Assembly: GCA_029207755.1 (NCBI GenBank)
Contig: JARCOQ010000077.1
Location: forward strand, 394,907 to 458,906
DNA: 64,000 nt
Direction of reading: 5' to 3'
Source of the DNA: Chamaea fasciata
Lineage: Eukaryota > Chordata > Aves > Passeriformes > Sylviidae
Shown in pieces: positions 22,425 through 34,831 of this stretch. A program made the translations under genes and the position numbers. Under the pieces are notes generated by a model. The model was not told the DNA's origin, searched no databases, and saw only the letters and a program-made list of their open reading frames with translations. Position 1 is the stretch's first letter. Each line of letters starts with the position of its first letter.

Positions 22425-23378
22425 ATGTCAGTTTGTAGCAGGCCTTTGGCCCTCCATGGGAAGCCTGGCTTCCAGCTTGTGGCAGCTTGCATCTGGAAGA
22501 AATGCTGTTCCGTTCGGGATTGTAGGTGGCCGAGGCCAGGTGCCCGGCAGAGGGAGTTGGGCACAAAGGATGCCCTGTTTCCAGGGGTAAGTAAAGTCAG
22601 CTGCCCAGGTGCCTGATGTCAGTTTGTAGGAGGTTTTTGGCCCTCTAAGGGAAGCCAGGCTTCCAGCTTGTGGCAGCTTGCTTCTTGAAGAAATCCTGTT
22701 CCGTTTGGGATTGTAGGTGGCCGAGGCCTGCTGCCCGGCACAGGGAATTGGGCACAAATGATGGCCTGTTTCCAGGGGTAAGTAAAGTCAGCTGCCCAGG
22801 TGCCTGATGTCAGTTTGTAGGAGGCCTTTGGCCCTCCAAGGGAAGCCAGGCTTCCAGCTTGTGGCAGCTTGCATCTGGAAGAAATCCTGTCCATTCGGGA
22901 TTATAGGTGGCCGAGGCCTGGTGCCCGGCAGACGGAGTTGGGCACAAAGGATGGCCTGTTTCCAGGGGTAAGTAAAGTCAGCTGCCCAGGTGCCTGATGT
23001 CAGTTTGCAGGTGGCTATTGTTCCTCCATGGGATGCCAGGCTTCCAGCTTTTGGCTGCTTGCATCTGGAAGTAATCCGGTTCCGTTCGGGATTGTAGTTG
23101 TCCGAGGCCAGGTGCCCGGCAGAAAGAGTTGGGTACAAAGGATGGCCTGTTTCCAGGGGTAAGTACAGTCAGCAGCCCAGGTGCCTGATGTCAGTTTGTA
23201 GGAGGCCTTTGGCCCTCCAAGGGAAGCCAGGCTTCAAGTTTGTGGCAGCTTGCATCTGGAAGAAATCCTGTTCCATTCGGGATTGTAGGTGGCCGAGGCC
23301 TGGTGCCCGGCAGAGGGAGTTGGGCACAAATGATGGCCTGTTTCCAGGGGTAAGTAAAGTCAGCTGCCCAGGTGCCTG
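22425..23378. repeat. Five mixed monomers including a T-type unit
   Basis: The monomer at 22616 has GGAGGTTTTTGGCCC as in HOR-B. A one-base deletion (CTGTCCATTCGGG) lies near 22889. The T-type monomer begins at 22997 and has GAAGTAATCCGG and GTAGTTGTCCGAGG. Confidence 0.72.
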
Positions 23379-25858
23379 ATGTCAGTTTGTAGGAGGCCTT
23401 TTGCCCTGCAAGGGAAGCTAGTCTTCCAGTTTGTGGCAGGTTGCATCTGGAAGAAATGCTGTTCTGCTCATGATTGTAGGTGGCCGAGGCCAGGTGCCCG
23501 GCAGAGGGAGTTGGGCACAAAGGATGGCCTGTTTCCAGGGGTAAGTAAAGCCAGCTGCCCAGGTGCCTGATGTCAGTTTGCAGGTGGCTATTGTTCCTCC
23601 ATGGGATGCCAGGCTTCCAGCTTGTGGCTGCTTGCATCTGGAAGTAATCCTGTTCCGTTCGGGATTGTAGGTGTCCGAGGCCAGGTGCCCGGCAGAAAGA
23701 GTTGGGCACAAAGGATGGCCTGTTTCCAGGGGTAAGTACAGTCAGCTGCCCAGGTGCCTGATGTCAGTTTGTAGTAGGCTTTGGCTTTTCAAGGGAAACT
23801 AGTCTTCCAGTTTGTGGCAGCTTGCATCTGGAAGAAATCCTGTTCCATTCGGGATTGTAGGTGGCCGAGGCCAGGTGCCTGGCAGAGGGAGTTGGGCACA
23901 AATGATGGCCTGTTTCCAGGGGTAAGTAAAGTCAGCTGCCCAGGTGCCTGATGTCAGTTTGTAGGAGGCCTTTGGCCCTCCAATAGCAGCCAGGCTTCCA
24001 GCTTGTGGTATCTTGCATCTTGAAGAAATCCTGTTCCGTTTGGGATCGTAGGTGGCCGAGGCCTGGTGCCCGGCAGAGGGAGTTGGGCACAAATGATGGC
24101 CTGTTTCCAGGGGTAAGTAAAGTCAGCTGCCCAGGTGCCTGATGTCAGTTTGTAGTAGGCCTTTGGCTTTTCAAGGGAAACTAGTCTTCCAGATTCTGGC
24201 AGCTTGCATCGCGAAGAAATCCTGTTCCGTTCGGGATTGTAGGTGGCCGAGGCCTGGTGTCGGGCAGAGGGAGTTGGGCACAAAGATGGCCTGTTTCCAG
24301 GGGTAAGTAAAGTCAGCTGCCCAGGTGCCTGATGTCAGTTTGTAGGAGGCCTTTGGCCCTCCATGGAAGCAAGTCTTCCAGCTTGTGGCAGCTTGCATCT
24401 GGAAGAAATCCTATTCCGATCGGGATTGTAGGTGGCCGAGGCCAGGTGCCCAGCAGAGGAAGTTGGGAACAAAGGATGGCCTGTTTCAAGAGGTAAGTAA
24501 ATTTAGCTGCCCAGGTGCCTGATGTCAGTTTGTAGGAGGCCTTTGGCCCTCCATGGGAAGCCAGGCTTCCAGCTTGTGGCAGCTTGCATCTGGAAGAAAT
24601 CCTGTTCCGTTCCCGATTGTAGGTGGCCGAGGCCAGGTGCCCGGCAGAGGGAGTTGGGCACAAATGGTGGCCTGTTTCCAGGGGTAAGTAAAGTCAGCTG
24701 CCCAGGTGCTTGATGTCAGTTTGTAGGAGGCCTTTGGCCCTCCAAGGGAAGCTAGTCTTCCAGCTTGTGGCAGCTTGCATCTGGAAGAAATCTTGTTCCG
24801 TTTTGGATTGTAGGTGGCCGAGGCCTGGTGCCCGGCAGAGGGAGTTGGGCACAAATGATGGCCTGTTTCCAGGGGTAAGTAAAGTCAGCTGCCCAGGTGC
24901 CTGATGTCAGTTTGTAGGAGGCCTTTGCCTCTCCAAGGGAAGCCAGGCTTCCAGTTTGTGGCAGCTTGCATCTGGAAGAAATCCTGTTCCGTTTGGGATC
25001 GTAGGTGGCCGAGGCCTGGTGTCCGGCTAAGGGAGTTGGGAACAAAGAATGGCCTGTTTCCAGGGGTAAGTAAAGTTAGCTGCCCAGGTGCCTGATGTCA
25101 GTTTGTAGGAGGCCTTTGGCCCTCCAAGGGAAGCAACTCTTCATGTTTGTGGCTGCTTGCATCTGGAAGAAATCCTGTTCTATTTGGGAATGTAGGTGGC
25201 CGAGGCCTGCTGCCCGGCAGAGGGAGTTGGGCACAAAGGATGGCCTGTTTCCAGGGGTAAGTAAAGTCAGCTGCCCAGGTGCCTGATGTCAGTTTGTAGG
25301 AGGCCTTTGGCCCTCCAAGGGAAGCAAGTCTTCCAGTTTGTGGCAGCTTGCTTCTTGAAGAAATCCTGTTCCGTTCGGGATTGTAGGTGGCCGAGGCCTG
25401 GTGCCCGGCAGAGGGAGTTGGGCACAAAGGATGGCCTGTTTCCAGGGGTAAGTAAAGTCAGCTGCCCAGGTGCCTGATGTCAGTTTGTAGGAGGCCTTTG
25501 CCTCTCCAAGGGAAGCCAGGCTTCCAGCTTGTGGCAGCTTGCATCTGGAAGAAATCCTGTTCCTTTCGGGGTTGTCGGTGGCCGGAGCCGGGTGCCCTGC
25601 TGAAGGAGTAGGGAACAAAGGATGGCCTGTTTCAAGGGGTAAGTAAAGTCAGCTGCCCAGGTGCCTGATGTCAGTTTGTAGGAGGCCTTTGGCCATCCAA
25701 GGGAAGCAAGTCTACCAGTTTGTGGCAGCTTGCATCTGGAAGAAATCCTGTTCCATTCGGGATTGAAGGTGGCCGAGGCCAGGTGCCCGGCAGAGGGAGT
25801 TGGGCACAAATGATGGCCTGTTTCCAGGGGTTAGTAAAGTCAGCTGCCCAGGTGCCTT
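23379..25858. repeat. Relic block collinear with HOR-A
   Basis: The pair at 23379 and 23570 matches 2763 and 2954. From 23761 the order follows HOR-A copy 2 (5054, 5245, 5436, 5818, 6008, 6199) and then copy 1 (1808, 1999, 2190, 2381). The monomer equivalent to 5627 is missing and one at 25286 (GTGGCAGCTTGCTTCTTG) is extra. The monomer at 1808, lost from copy 2, is kept here at 24904, so this block preserves an older arrangement. Confidence 0.8.
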
Positions 25859-27194
25859 GAATCAGTTTGTAGCAGGCCTTTGGCCCTCCATGGGAAGCCA
25901 GGCTTCTAGCTTGTGGCACCTTGCATCTTGAAGAAATCCTGTTCCGTTTGGGATTGTAGGTGGCCGAGGCCAGGTGCCCTGCTGCAGGAGTTGGGAACAA
26001 AGGATGGCCTGTTTCCAGGGGTAAGTAAAGTCAGCTGCCCAGGTGCCTGATGTCAGTTTGTAGGAGGCCTTTGGCCCTCTATGGGAAGCCAGGTTTCCAG
26101 CCTGTGGCAGCTTGCATCTGGAAGAAATCCTGTTCCGTTCGGGATTATAGGTGGCCGAGGCCAGGTGCCCGGCAGACGGAGTTGGGCACAAAGGATGGCC
26201 TGTTTCCAGGGGTAAGTAAATTCAGCTGCCCAGGTGCCTGATGTCAGTTTGCAGGTGGCTATTGTTCCTCCATGGGATGCCAGGCTTCCAGCTTGTGGCT
26301 GCTTGCATCTGGAAGTAATCCTGTTCCGTTCGGGATTGTTGGTGGCCGAGGCCTGGTGCCCGGCAGAGGGAGTTGGGCACAAAAGATGGCCTGTTTCCAG
26401 GGGTAAGTAAAGTCAGCTGCCCAGGTGCCTGATGTCAGTTTGAAGCAGGCCTTTGGCCCTCCATGGGAAGACTGGCTGCTAGCTTGTGGCAGCTTGCATC
26501 TGGAAGAAATCCTGTTCCGTTCGGGATTTTAGGTGGCCGAGGCCAGGTGCCCGGCAGAGGGAGTTGGGAACAAAGGATGGCCTCTTTCCAGGGGTAAGTA
26601 AAGTTAGCTGCACAGGTGCCTGGTGTCAGTTTGTAGGAGGCCTTTGGCCCTCCAAGGGCAGCTAGTCTTCCAGTTTGTGGCAGCTTGCATCTGGAAGAAA
26701 TCCTGCTCTGCTCGGGATTGTAGGTGGCCGAGGCCTGGTGCCTTGCAGAGGGAGTTGGGCACAAATGATGGCCTGTTTCCAGGGGTAAGTAAAGTCAGCT
26801 GCCCAGGTGCCTGATGTCAGTTTGTAGGAGGCCTTTGGCCCTCCAAGGGAAGCCAGTCTTCCAGTTTGTGGCAGCTTGCATTTGGAAGAAATCCTGTTCC
26901 ATACGGGATTGTAGGTGGCCGAGGCCTGGTGCCCGGCAGAGGGAGTTGGGCATAAAGATGGCCTGTTTCCAGGGGTAAGTAAAGTCAGCTGCCCAGGTGC
27001 CTGATGTCAGTTTGTAGGAGGCCTTTGGCCCTCCAAGGGAAGCTAGTCTTCCAGTTTGTGGCAGCTTGCATCTTGAAGAAATGCTGTTCTGCTCGGGATT
27101 GTAGGTGGCCGAGGCCAGGTGCCTGGCAGAGGGAGTTGGGCACAAAGGATGGCCTGTTTCCAGGGGTAAGTAAAGTCAGCTGCCCAGGTGCCTG
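25859..27194. repeat. Seven mixed monomers
   Basis: The monomer at 25859 starts CTTGAATCAG, so the usual ATG is lost. The monomer at 26050 (CCCTCTATGGG, CCAGCCTGTGG) matches the 34259 type. A T-type monomer lies at 26241 and an S-type monomer at about 26432. Here the types characteristic of the right half first appear. Confidence 0.72.
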
Positions 27195-29293
27195 ATGTCA
27201 GTTTGTAGCAGGCCTTTGGCCCTCCATGGGAAGCCAGGCTTCCAGCTTGTGGCAGCTTGCATCGCGAAGAAATCCTGTTCCGTTTGGGATTGTAGGTGTC
27301 CGAGGCCAGGTGCCCAGCAGAAAGAGTTGGGCACAAAAGATGGCCTGTTTCCAGAGGTAAGTAAAGTCAGCTGCCCAGGTGCCTGATGTCAGTTTGTAGG
27401 AGGCCTTTGGCCCTTCAAGGGAAGCCAGTCTTCCAGTTTGTTGCAGCTTGCATCTGCAAGAAATCCTGTTCCACTCGGGATTGTAGGTGGCCGAGGCCTG
27501 GTGCCCGGCAGAGGGAGTTGGGCACAAAGATGGCCTGTTTCCAGGGGTAAGTAAAGTCAGCTGCCCAGGTGCCTGATGTCAGTTTGTAGGAGGCCTTTGG
27601 CCCTCCATGGGAAGCCAGGCTTCCAGCTTGTGGCAGCTTGCATCTTGAAGAAATCCTGTTCCGTTTGGGATCGTAGGTGGCCGAGGCCTGGTGCCCTGCT
27701 GCAGCAGTTGGGAACAAAGGATGGCCTCTTTCCAGGGGTAAGTAAAGTCAGCTGCCCAGGTGCCTGATGTCAGTTTGTAGGAGGCCTTTGGCCCTCCAAG
27801 GGAAGCAAGTCTTCCAGCTTGTGGCAGCTTGCATCGCGAAGAAATCCTGTTCCGTTCGGGATTGTGGGTGGCCGAGGCCAGGTGCCCGGCAGAGGGAGTT
27901 CGGCACAAATGATGGCCTGTTTCCAGGGGTAAGTAAAGTCAGCTGCCCAGGTGCCTGATGTCAGTTTGTAGGAGGCCTTTGGCCCTCCATGGGAAGACTG
28001 GCTGCTAGCTTGTGGCAGCTTGCATCTGGAAGAAATGCTGTTCCGTTCGGGATTGTAGGTGGCCGAGGCCAGGTGCCCGGCAGAGGGAGTTGGGCACAAA
28101 GGATGGCCTGTTTCCAGGGGTAAGTAAAGTCATCTGCCCAGGTGCCTGATGACAGTTTGTAGGAGGCCTTTGGCCCTCCATGGGAAGCCAGGCTTCCTGC
28201 TTGTGGCAGCTTGCATCTTGAAGAAATCCTGTTCCGTTTGGGATTGTAGGTGGCCGAGGCCTGGTGCCCTGCTGAAGGAGTTGGGAACAAAGGATGGCCT
28301 GTTTCCAGGGGTAAGTAAAGTCAGCTGCCCAGGTGCCTGATGTCAGTTTGTAGGAGGCCTTTAGCCCTCCAAGGGAAGCAAGTCTTCCAGTTTGTGGCAG
28401 CTTGCATCGCGAAGAAAACCTGTTCCGTTCGGGATTGTTGGTGGCCGAGGCCAGGTGCCCGGCAGAGGGAGTTGGGCACAAAGATGGCCTGTTTCCAGGG
28501 GTAAGTAAAGTCAGCTGCCCAGGTGCCTGATGTCAGTTTGTAGGAGGCCTTTGGCCCTCCATGGGAAGCCAGGTTTCCAGCCTGTGGCAGCTTGCATCTG
28601 GAAGAAATCCTGTTCCGTTCGGGAGTGTAGGTGGCCGATGCCAGGTGACCGGCAGAGGCAGTTGGGTACAAATGATGGCCTGTTTCCAGGGGTAAGTAAA
28701 GTCAGCTGCCCAGGTGCCTGATGTCAGTTTGCAGGTGGCTATTGTTCCTCCATGGGATGCCAGGCTTCCAGCTTGTGGCTGCTTGCATTTGGAAGTAATC
28801 CTGTTCCGTTCGGGATTGTAGGTGGCCGAGGCCTGGTGCCCGGCAGAGGGAGTTGGGCACAAATGATGGCCTGTTTCCAGGGGTAAGTAAAGTCAGCTGC
28901 CCAGGTGCCTGATGTCAGTTTGTAGCAGGCCTTTGGCCCTCCATGGGAAGACTGGCTGCCAGCTTGTGGCAGCTTGCATCTGGAAGAAATGCTGTTCCGT
29001 TCAGGATTGTAGGTGGCCGAGGCCAGGTGCCCGGCAGAGGTAGTTGGGAACAAAGGATGGCCTCTTTCCAGGGGTAAGTAAAGTCAGCTGCACAGGTGCC
29101 TGGTGTCAGTTTGTAGGAGGCCTTTGGCCCTCCAAGGGCAGCTATTCTTCCAGTTTGTGGCAGCTTGCATCTGGAAGAAATCCTGTTCTGCTCGGGATTG
29201 TAGGTGGCCAAGGCCTGGTGCCTGGCAGAGGGAGTTGGGCACAAATGATGGACTGTTTCCAGGGGTAAGTAAAGTCAGCTGCCCAGGTGCCTG
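27195..29293. repeat. Early copy of HOR-D
   Basis: Eleven monomers (27195 to 29103) follow the order of the HOR-D series that starts at 37695: TCGCGA type, CCACTCGGG type, CCATGGG with a CTGCAG segment, TCGCGA type with GTGGGTGG, S-type (27958), and so on through the T-type at 28721. The monomer equivalent to 34259 is absent. Divergence from the later copies is greater than between those copies, so this is an older version. Confidence 0.8.
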
Positions 29294-29675
29294 ATGTCAG
29301 TTTGTAGGAGGCCTTTGGCCCTCCATGGGAAGCCAGGCTTCCAGCTTGTGGCAGCTTGCATCTTGAAGAAATCCTGTTCCGTTTGGGATTGTAGGTGGCC
29401 GAGGCCTGGTGCCCGGCAGAGGGAGTTGGGCACAAAGGATGCCCTGTTTTCAGGGGTAAGTAAAGTCAGCTGTCCATGTGCCTGATGTCAGTTTGTTGGA
29501 GGCCTTTGGCCCTCCAAGGGAAGCCAGTCTTCCAGTTTGTGGCAGCTTGCATCTGGAAGAAATCCTGTTCCATACGAGATTGTAGGTGGCCGAGGCCTGG
29601 TGCCCGGCTGCAGCAGTTGGGAACAAAGGATGGCCTGTTTCCAGGGGTAAGTAAAGTCAGCTGCCCAGGTGCCTG
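29294..29675. repeat. Two linking monomers
   Basis: The monomer at 29294 ends with GTTTTCAGGGG and CAGCTGTCCATGTG. The next has GTTTGTTGGAGG, CCATACGAGATTG and GGCTGCAGCAG. I saw no other content. Confidence 0.7.
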
Positions 29676-32600
29676 ATGTCAGTTTGTAGGAGGCGTTTGG
29701 CCCTTCAAGGGAAACTAGTCTTCCAGCCTGTGGCAGCTTGCATCTGGAAGAAATCCATTTTCCGTTCGGGATTTTAGGTGGCCGAGGCCAGGTGCCCGGC
29801 AGTGGGAGTTGGGCACAAAGGATGGCCTGTTTCCAGCGGTAAGTAAAATCAGCTGCCCAGGTGCCTGATGTCAGTTTTTAGGAGGCCTTTGGCCCTCCAT
29901 GGGAAGCCAGGCTTCCAGCTTGTGGCAGCTTGCATCTGGAAGAAATCCTGTTCCGTTCGGGATTGTAGGTGGCCGAGGCCAGGTGCCCGGCAGACGGAGT
30001 TGGGCACAAAGGATGGCCTGTTTCCAGGGGTAAGTAAAGTCAGCTGCCCAGGTGCCTGATGTCAGTTTGTAGCAGGCCTTTGGCCCTCCATGGGAAGACT
30101 GGCTGCTAGCTTGTGGCAGCTTGCATCTGGAAGAAATGCTGTTCCGTTCGGGATTGTAGGTGGCCGAGGCCAGGTGCCCGGCAGAGGGAGTTGGGCACAA
30201 AGGATGGCCTGTTTCCAGGGATAAGTAAAGTCAGCTGCCCAGGTGCCTGATGTCAGTTTGTAGGAGGCCTTTGGCCCTCCATGGGAAGCCAGGCTTCCAG
30301 CTTGTGGCAGCTTGCATCTTGAAGAAATCCTGTTCAGTTTGGAATTGTAGGTGGCCGAGGCCAGGTGCCCTGCTGCAGCAGTTGGGAAAAAAGGATGGCC
30401 TGTTTCCAGGGGTAAGTAAAGTCAGCTGCCCAGGTGCCTGGTGTCAGTTTGTAGGAGGCCTTTAGCCCTCCAAGGCAAGCAAGTCTTCCAGTTTGTGGCA
30501 GCTTGCATCGCGAAGAAATCCTGTTCCGTTTGGGATTGTAGGTGGCCGAGACCTGGTGCCCTGCTGCAGGAGTTGGGAACAAAGGATGGCCTGTTTCCAG
30601 GGGTAAGTAAAGTCAGCTGCCCAGGTGCCTGATGTCAGTTTGTAGCAGGCCTTTGGCCCTCCATGGGAAGACTGGCTGCTAGCTTGTGGCAGCTTGCATC
30701 TGGAAGAAATGCTGTTCCGTTCGGGATTGTGGGTGGCCGAGGCCAGGTGCCCGGAAGAGGGAGTTGGGCACAAAGATGGCCTGTTTCCAGGGGTAAGTAA
30801 AGTCAGCTGCCCAGGTGCCTGATGTCAGTTTGCAGGTGGCTATTGTTCCTCCATGGGATGCCAGGCTTCCAGCTTGTGGCTGCTTGCATCTGGAAGTAAT
30901 CGGGTTCCGTTCGGGATTGTAGGTGGCCGAGGCCTGGTGCCCGGCAGAGGGAGTTTGGCACAAAGGATGGCCTGTTTCCAGGGGTAAGTAAAGTCAGCTG
31001 CCCAGGTGCCTGATGTCAGTTTGCAGGTGGCTATTGTTCCTCCATGGGATGCCAGGCTTCCAGCTTGTGGCTGCTTGCATCTGGAAGTAATCCTGTTCCG
31101 TTCGGGATTGTAGGTGGCCGAGGCCTGGTGCCCGGCAGAGGGAGTTGGGCACAAAGGATGGCCTGTTTCCAGGGGTAAGTAAAGTCAGCTGCCCAGGTGC
31201 CTGATGTCAGTTTGTAGCAGGCCTTTGGCCCTCCATGGGAAGACTGTCTGCCAGCTTGTGGCAGCTTGCATCTGGAGGAAATGCTGTTCCGTTCGGGATT
31301 GTAGGTGGCCGAGGCCAGGTGCCCGGCAGAGGGAGTTGGGAACAAAGGATGGCCTGTTTCCAGGGGTAAGTAAAGTTAGCTCCACAGGTGCCTGGTGTCA
31401 GTTTGTAGGAGGCCTTTGGCCCTCCAAGGGCAGCTATTCTTCCAGTTTGTGGCAGCTTGCATCTGGAAGAAATCCTGTTCTGCTCGGGATTGTAGGTGGC
31501 CGAGGCCAGGTGCCAGGCAGAGGGAGTTGGGCACAAATGATGGACTGTTTCCAGGGGTAAGTAAAGTCAGCTGCCCAGGTGCTTGATGTCAGTTTGTAGG
31601 AGGCCTTTGGCCCTCCATGGGAAGCCAGGCTTCCAGCTTGTGGCAGCTTGCATCTGGAAGAAATCCTGTTCCGTTCGGGATTGTAGGTGGCCGAGGCCAG
31701 GTGCCCGGCAGAGGAAATTGGGCACAAAGGATGGCCTGTTTCCAGGGGTAAGTAAAGTCAGCTGCCCAGGTGCCTGATGTCAGTTTGTAGGAGGCCTTTG
31801 GCCCTCCAAGGGAAGCCAGTCTTCCAGTTTGTGGCAGCTTGCATCTGGAAGAAATCCTGTTCCGTTCGGGATTGTAGGTGGCCAAGGCCTGGTGACCGGC
31901 AGAGGGAGTTGGGCACAAATGATGGCCTGTTTCCAGGGGTAAGTAAAGTCAGCTGCCCAGGTGCCTGATGTCAGTTTGTAGGAGGCGTTTGGCCCTTCAA
32001 GGGAAACTAGTCTTCCAGTTTGTGGCAGCTTGCATCTGGAAGAAATCCTATTCCATTCGGGATTGTAGGTGGCCGAGGCCAGGTGCCCGGCAGAGGGAGT
32101 GGGGCACAAAGGATGGCCTGTTTCCAGGGGTAAGTAAAGTCAGCTGCCCAGGTGCCTGATGTCAGTTTGTAGGAGGCCTTTGGCCCTCCATGGGAAGCCA
32201 GGCTTCCAGCTTGTGGCAGCTTGCATCTCGAAGAAATCCTGTCCCGTTCGGGATTATAGGTGGCCGAGGCCAGGTGCCTGGCAGAGGGAGTTGGGCACAA
32301 ATGATGGCCTGTTTCCAGGGGTAAGTAAAGTCAGCTGCCCAGGTGCCTGATGTCAGTTTGCAGGTGGCTATTGTTCCTCCATGGGATGCCAGGCTTCCAG
32401 CTTGTGGCTGCTTGCATCTGGAAGTAATCCTGTTCCGTTCGGGATTGTAGGTGGCCGAGGCCTGGTGCCCGGCAGAGGGAGTTGGGCACAAAAGATGGCC
32501 TGTTTCCATGGGTAAGTAAAGTCAGCTGCCCAGGTGCTTGATGTCAGTTTGAAGCAGGCCTTTGGCCCTCCATGGGAAGACGGGCTGCTAGCTTGTGGCA

Positions 32601-33686
32601 GCTTGCATCTGGAAGAAATGCTGTTCCGTTCGGGATTGTAGGTGGCCGAGGCCAGGTGCCCGGCAGAGGGAGTTGGGAACAAAGGATGGCCTCTTTCCAG
32701 GGGTAAGTAAAGTTAGCTGCACAGGTGCCTGATGTCAGTTTGTAGGAGGCCTTTGGCCCTCCATGGGAAGCCAGGCTTCCAGCTTGTGGCAGCTTGCATC
32801 TGGAAGAAATCCTGTTCTGCTCAGGATTGTAGGTGGCCGAGGCCAGGTGCCTGGCAGAGGGAGTTGGGCACAAATGATGGACTGTTTCCATGGGTAAGTA
32901 AAGTCAGCTGCCCAGGTGCCTGATGTCAGTTTGTAGGAGGCCTTTGGCCCTCCATGGGAAGCCAGGCTTCCAGCTTGTGGCAGCTTGCATCTGGAAGAAA
33001 TCCTGTTCCGTTCGGGATTGTAGGTGGCCGAGACTTGGTGCCCTGCTGCAGCAGTTGGGAACAAAGGATGGCCTGTTTCCAGAGGTAAGTAAAGTCAGCT
33101 GCCCAGGTGCCTGATGTCAGTTTGTAGGAGGCCTTTGGCCCTCCAAGGCAATCTAGTCTTCCAGTTTTTGGCCGCTTGCATCTGGAGGAAATCCTGTTCC
33201 ATTCGGGATTGTAGGTGGCCGAGGCCAGGTGCCCGGCAGAGGGAGTTGGGCACAAATGATGGCCTGTTTCCAGGGGTAAGTAAAGTCAGCTGCCCAGGTG
33301 CCTGATGTCAGTTTGTAGGAGGCCTTTGACCCTCCAAGAGCAGCCAGGCTTCCAGCTTGTGGTAGCTTGCATCTTGAAGAAATCCTGTTCCGTTTGGGAT
33401 CGTAGGTGGCCGAGGCCTGGTACCCGGCTAAGGGAGTTGGTAACAAAGGATGGCCTGTTTCCAGGGGTAAGTAAAGTCAGCTGCCCAGGTGCCTGATGTC
33501 AGTTTGTAGGAGGCCTTTGGCCCTCCAAGGCAATCTAGTCTTCCAGTTTGTGGCAGCTTGCATCTTGAAGAAATGCTGTCTGCTCGGGATTGTAGGTGGC
33601 CGAGGCCAGGTGCGTGGCAGAGGGAGTTGGGCACAAAGGATGGCCTGTTTCCAGGGGTAAGTAAAGTCAGCTGCCCAGGTGCCTGA
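29676..33686. repeat. Left copy of a long-range segmental duplication
   Basis: Monomers here recur in order at 50495-54314. The offset is 20,819 bp (109 monomers) at 29676 (GGAGGCGTTTGGCCC, followed by AAATCCATTTTCCG) and 20,628 bp (108 monomers) after the T-type pair at 30822-31013. Shared markers include S then T-type monomers, GCAGCTATTCTTCC at 31432 and 52065, the CAAGAGCAGCC monomer with TACCCGGCTAAGG at 33305, and CAAGGCAATCTAGTC at 33496. The monomers between 32350 and 33113 are not well matched in the right copy. Confidence 0.8.
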
Positions 33687-34449
33687 TGTCAGTTTGTAGC
33701 AGGCCTTAGGCCCTCCATGGGAAGCCAGGCTTCCAGCTTGTGGCAGCTTGCATCGCGAAGAAATCCTTTTCCGTTCGGGATTGTAGGTGTCCGAGGCCAG
33801 GTGCCCAAGAGAAAGAGTTGGGCTCAAAGGATGGCCTGTTTCCAGAGGTAAGTAAAGTCAGCTGCCCAGGTGCCTGATGTCAGTTTGTAGGAGGCCTTTG
33901 GCCCTCCATGGGAAGCCAGGCTTCCAGCTTGTGGCACCTTGCATCTTGAAGAAATCCTGTTCCGTTTGGGATTGTAGGTGGCCGAGGCCTGGTGCCCTGC
34001 TGCAGCAGTTGGGAACAAAGGATGGCCTTTTTCCAGGGGTAAGTAAAGTCAGCTGCCCAGGTGCCTGATGTCAGTTTGTAGGCGGCCTTTGGCCCTCCAA
34101 GGGAAGCAAGTCTTCCAGCTTGTGGCAGCTTGCATCGCGAAGAAATCCTGTTCCGTTTGGGATTGTGGGTGGCCGAGGCCAGGTGCTCGGCAGAGGGAGT
34201 TCGGCACAAATGATGGCCTGTTTCCAGGGGTAAGTAAAGTCAGCTGCCCAGGTGCCTGATGTCAGTTTGTAGGAGGCCTTTGGCCCTCTATGGGAAGCCA
34301 GGCTTCCAGCCTGTGGCAGCTTGCATCTGGAAGAAATCCTGTTCCGTTCGGGATTGTAGGTGGCCGAGGCCAGGTGCCCGGCAGACGGAGTTGGGCACAA
34401 AGGATGGCCTGTTTCCAGGGGTAAGTAAAGTCAGCTGCCCAGGTGCCTG

Positions 34450-34640
34450 ATGTCAGTTTGTAGCAGGCCTTTGGCCCTCCATGGGAAGACTGGCTGCTAG
34501 CTTGTGGCAGCTTGCATCTGGAAGAAATGCTGTTCCGTTCGGGATTGTAGGTGGCCGAGGCCAGGTGCTCGGCAGAGGGAGTTAGGCACAAAGGATGGCC
34601 TGTTTCCAGGGATAAGTAAAGTCAGCTGCCCAGGTGCCTG
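34450..34640. repeat. S-type monomer class (representative)
   Basis: Marked by GGGAAGACTGGCTGCTAGC (or GCCAGC) and a CTGTTCCGTTCGGG segment preceded by GAAATG. Many copies end GGGATAAGTAAAG, which changes the usual GTAAGT to ATAAGT. Copies with GCTAGC start near 26432, 27958, 30059, 30632, 34450, 38650, 42851, 44188, 45717, 48201, 49156, 50113, 50878, 57372, 58329, 61388, 62344 and 63491. The GCCAGC variant is at 28912, 39605, 45143, 46672 and 51832. Confined to the right part of the window, it marks the recently amplified lineage. Confidence 0.87.
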
Positions 34641-34831
34641 ATGTCAGTTTGTAGGAGGCCTTTGGCCCTCCATGGGAAGCCAGGCTTCCAGCTTGTGGCA
34701 GCTTGCATCTGGAAGAAATCCTGTTCCGTTTGGGATTGTAGGTGGCCGAGGCCTGGTGCCCTGCTGCAGCAGTTGGGAACAAAGGATGGCCTGTTTCCAG
34801 GGGTAAGTAAAGTCAGCTGCCCAGGTGCCTG
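34641..34831. repeat. CTGCAG-type monomer class (representative)
   Basis: The GCCCGGCAGAGGGAGTTGGG segment is replaced by GCCCTGCTGCAGCAGTTGGG or a near variant (CTGCAGGAG, CTGAAGGAG, CTGAGGGAG). Examples are at 12686, 18225, 27576, 30250, 32923, 34641, 36932, 38841, 41133, 43042, 43424, 48392, 48774 and 51069. The CTGAAGGAG form at 2190 and 6581 in HOR-A shows that the type is old and has been spread by exchange. Confidence 0.82.

Noticed and set aside
29757..29764. Short T runs (near 15630, 29757, 50575, 54589) as transcription terminators or poly-T signals
   Set aside because: They are local variants of AAATCCTGTTCCG and have no upstream hairpin or gene.
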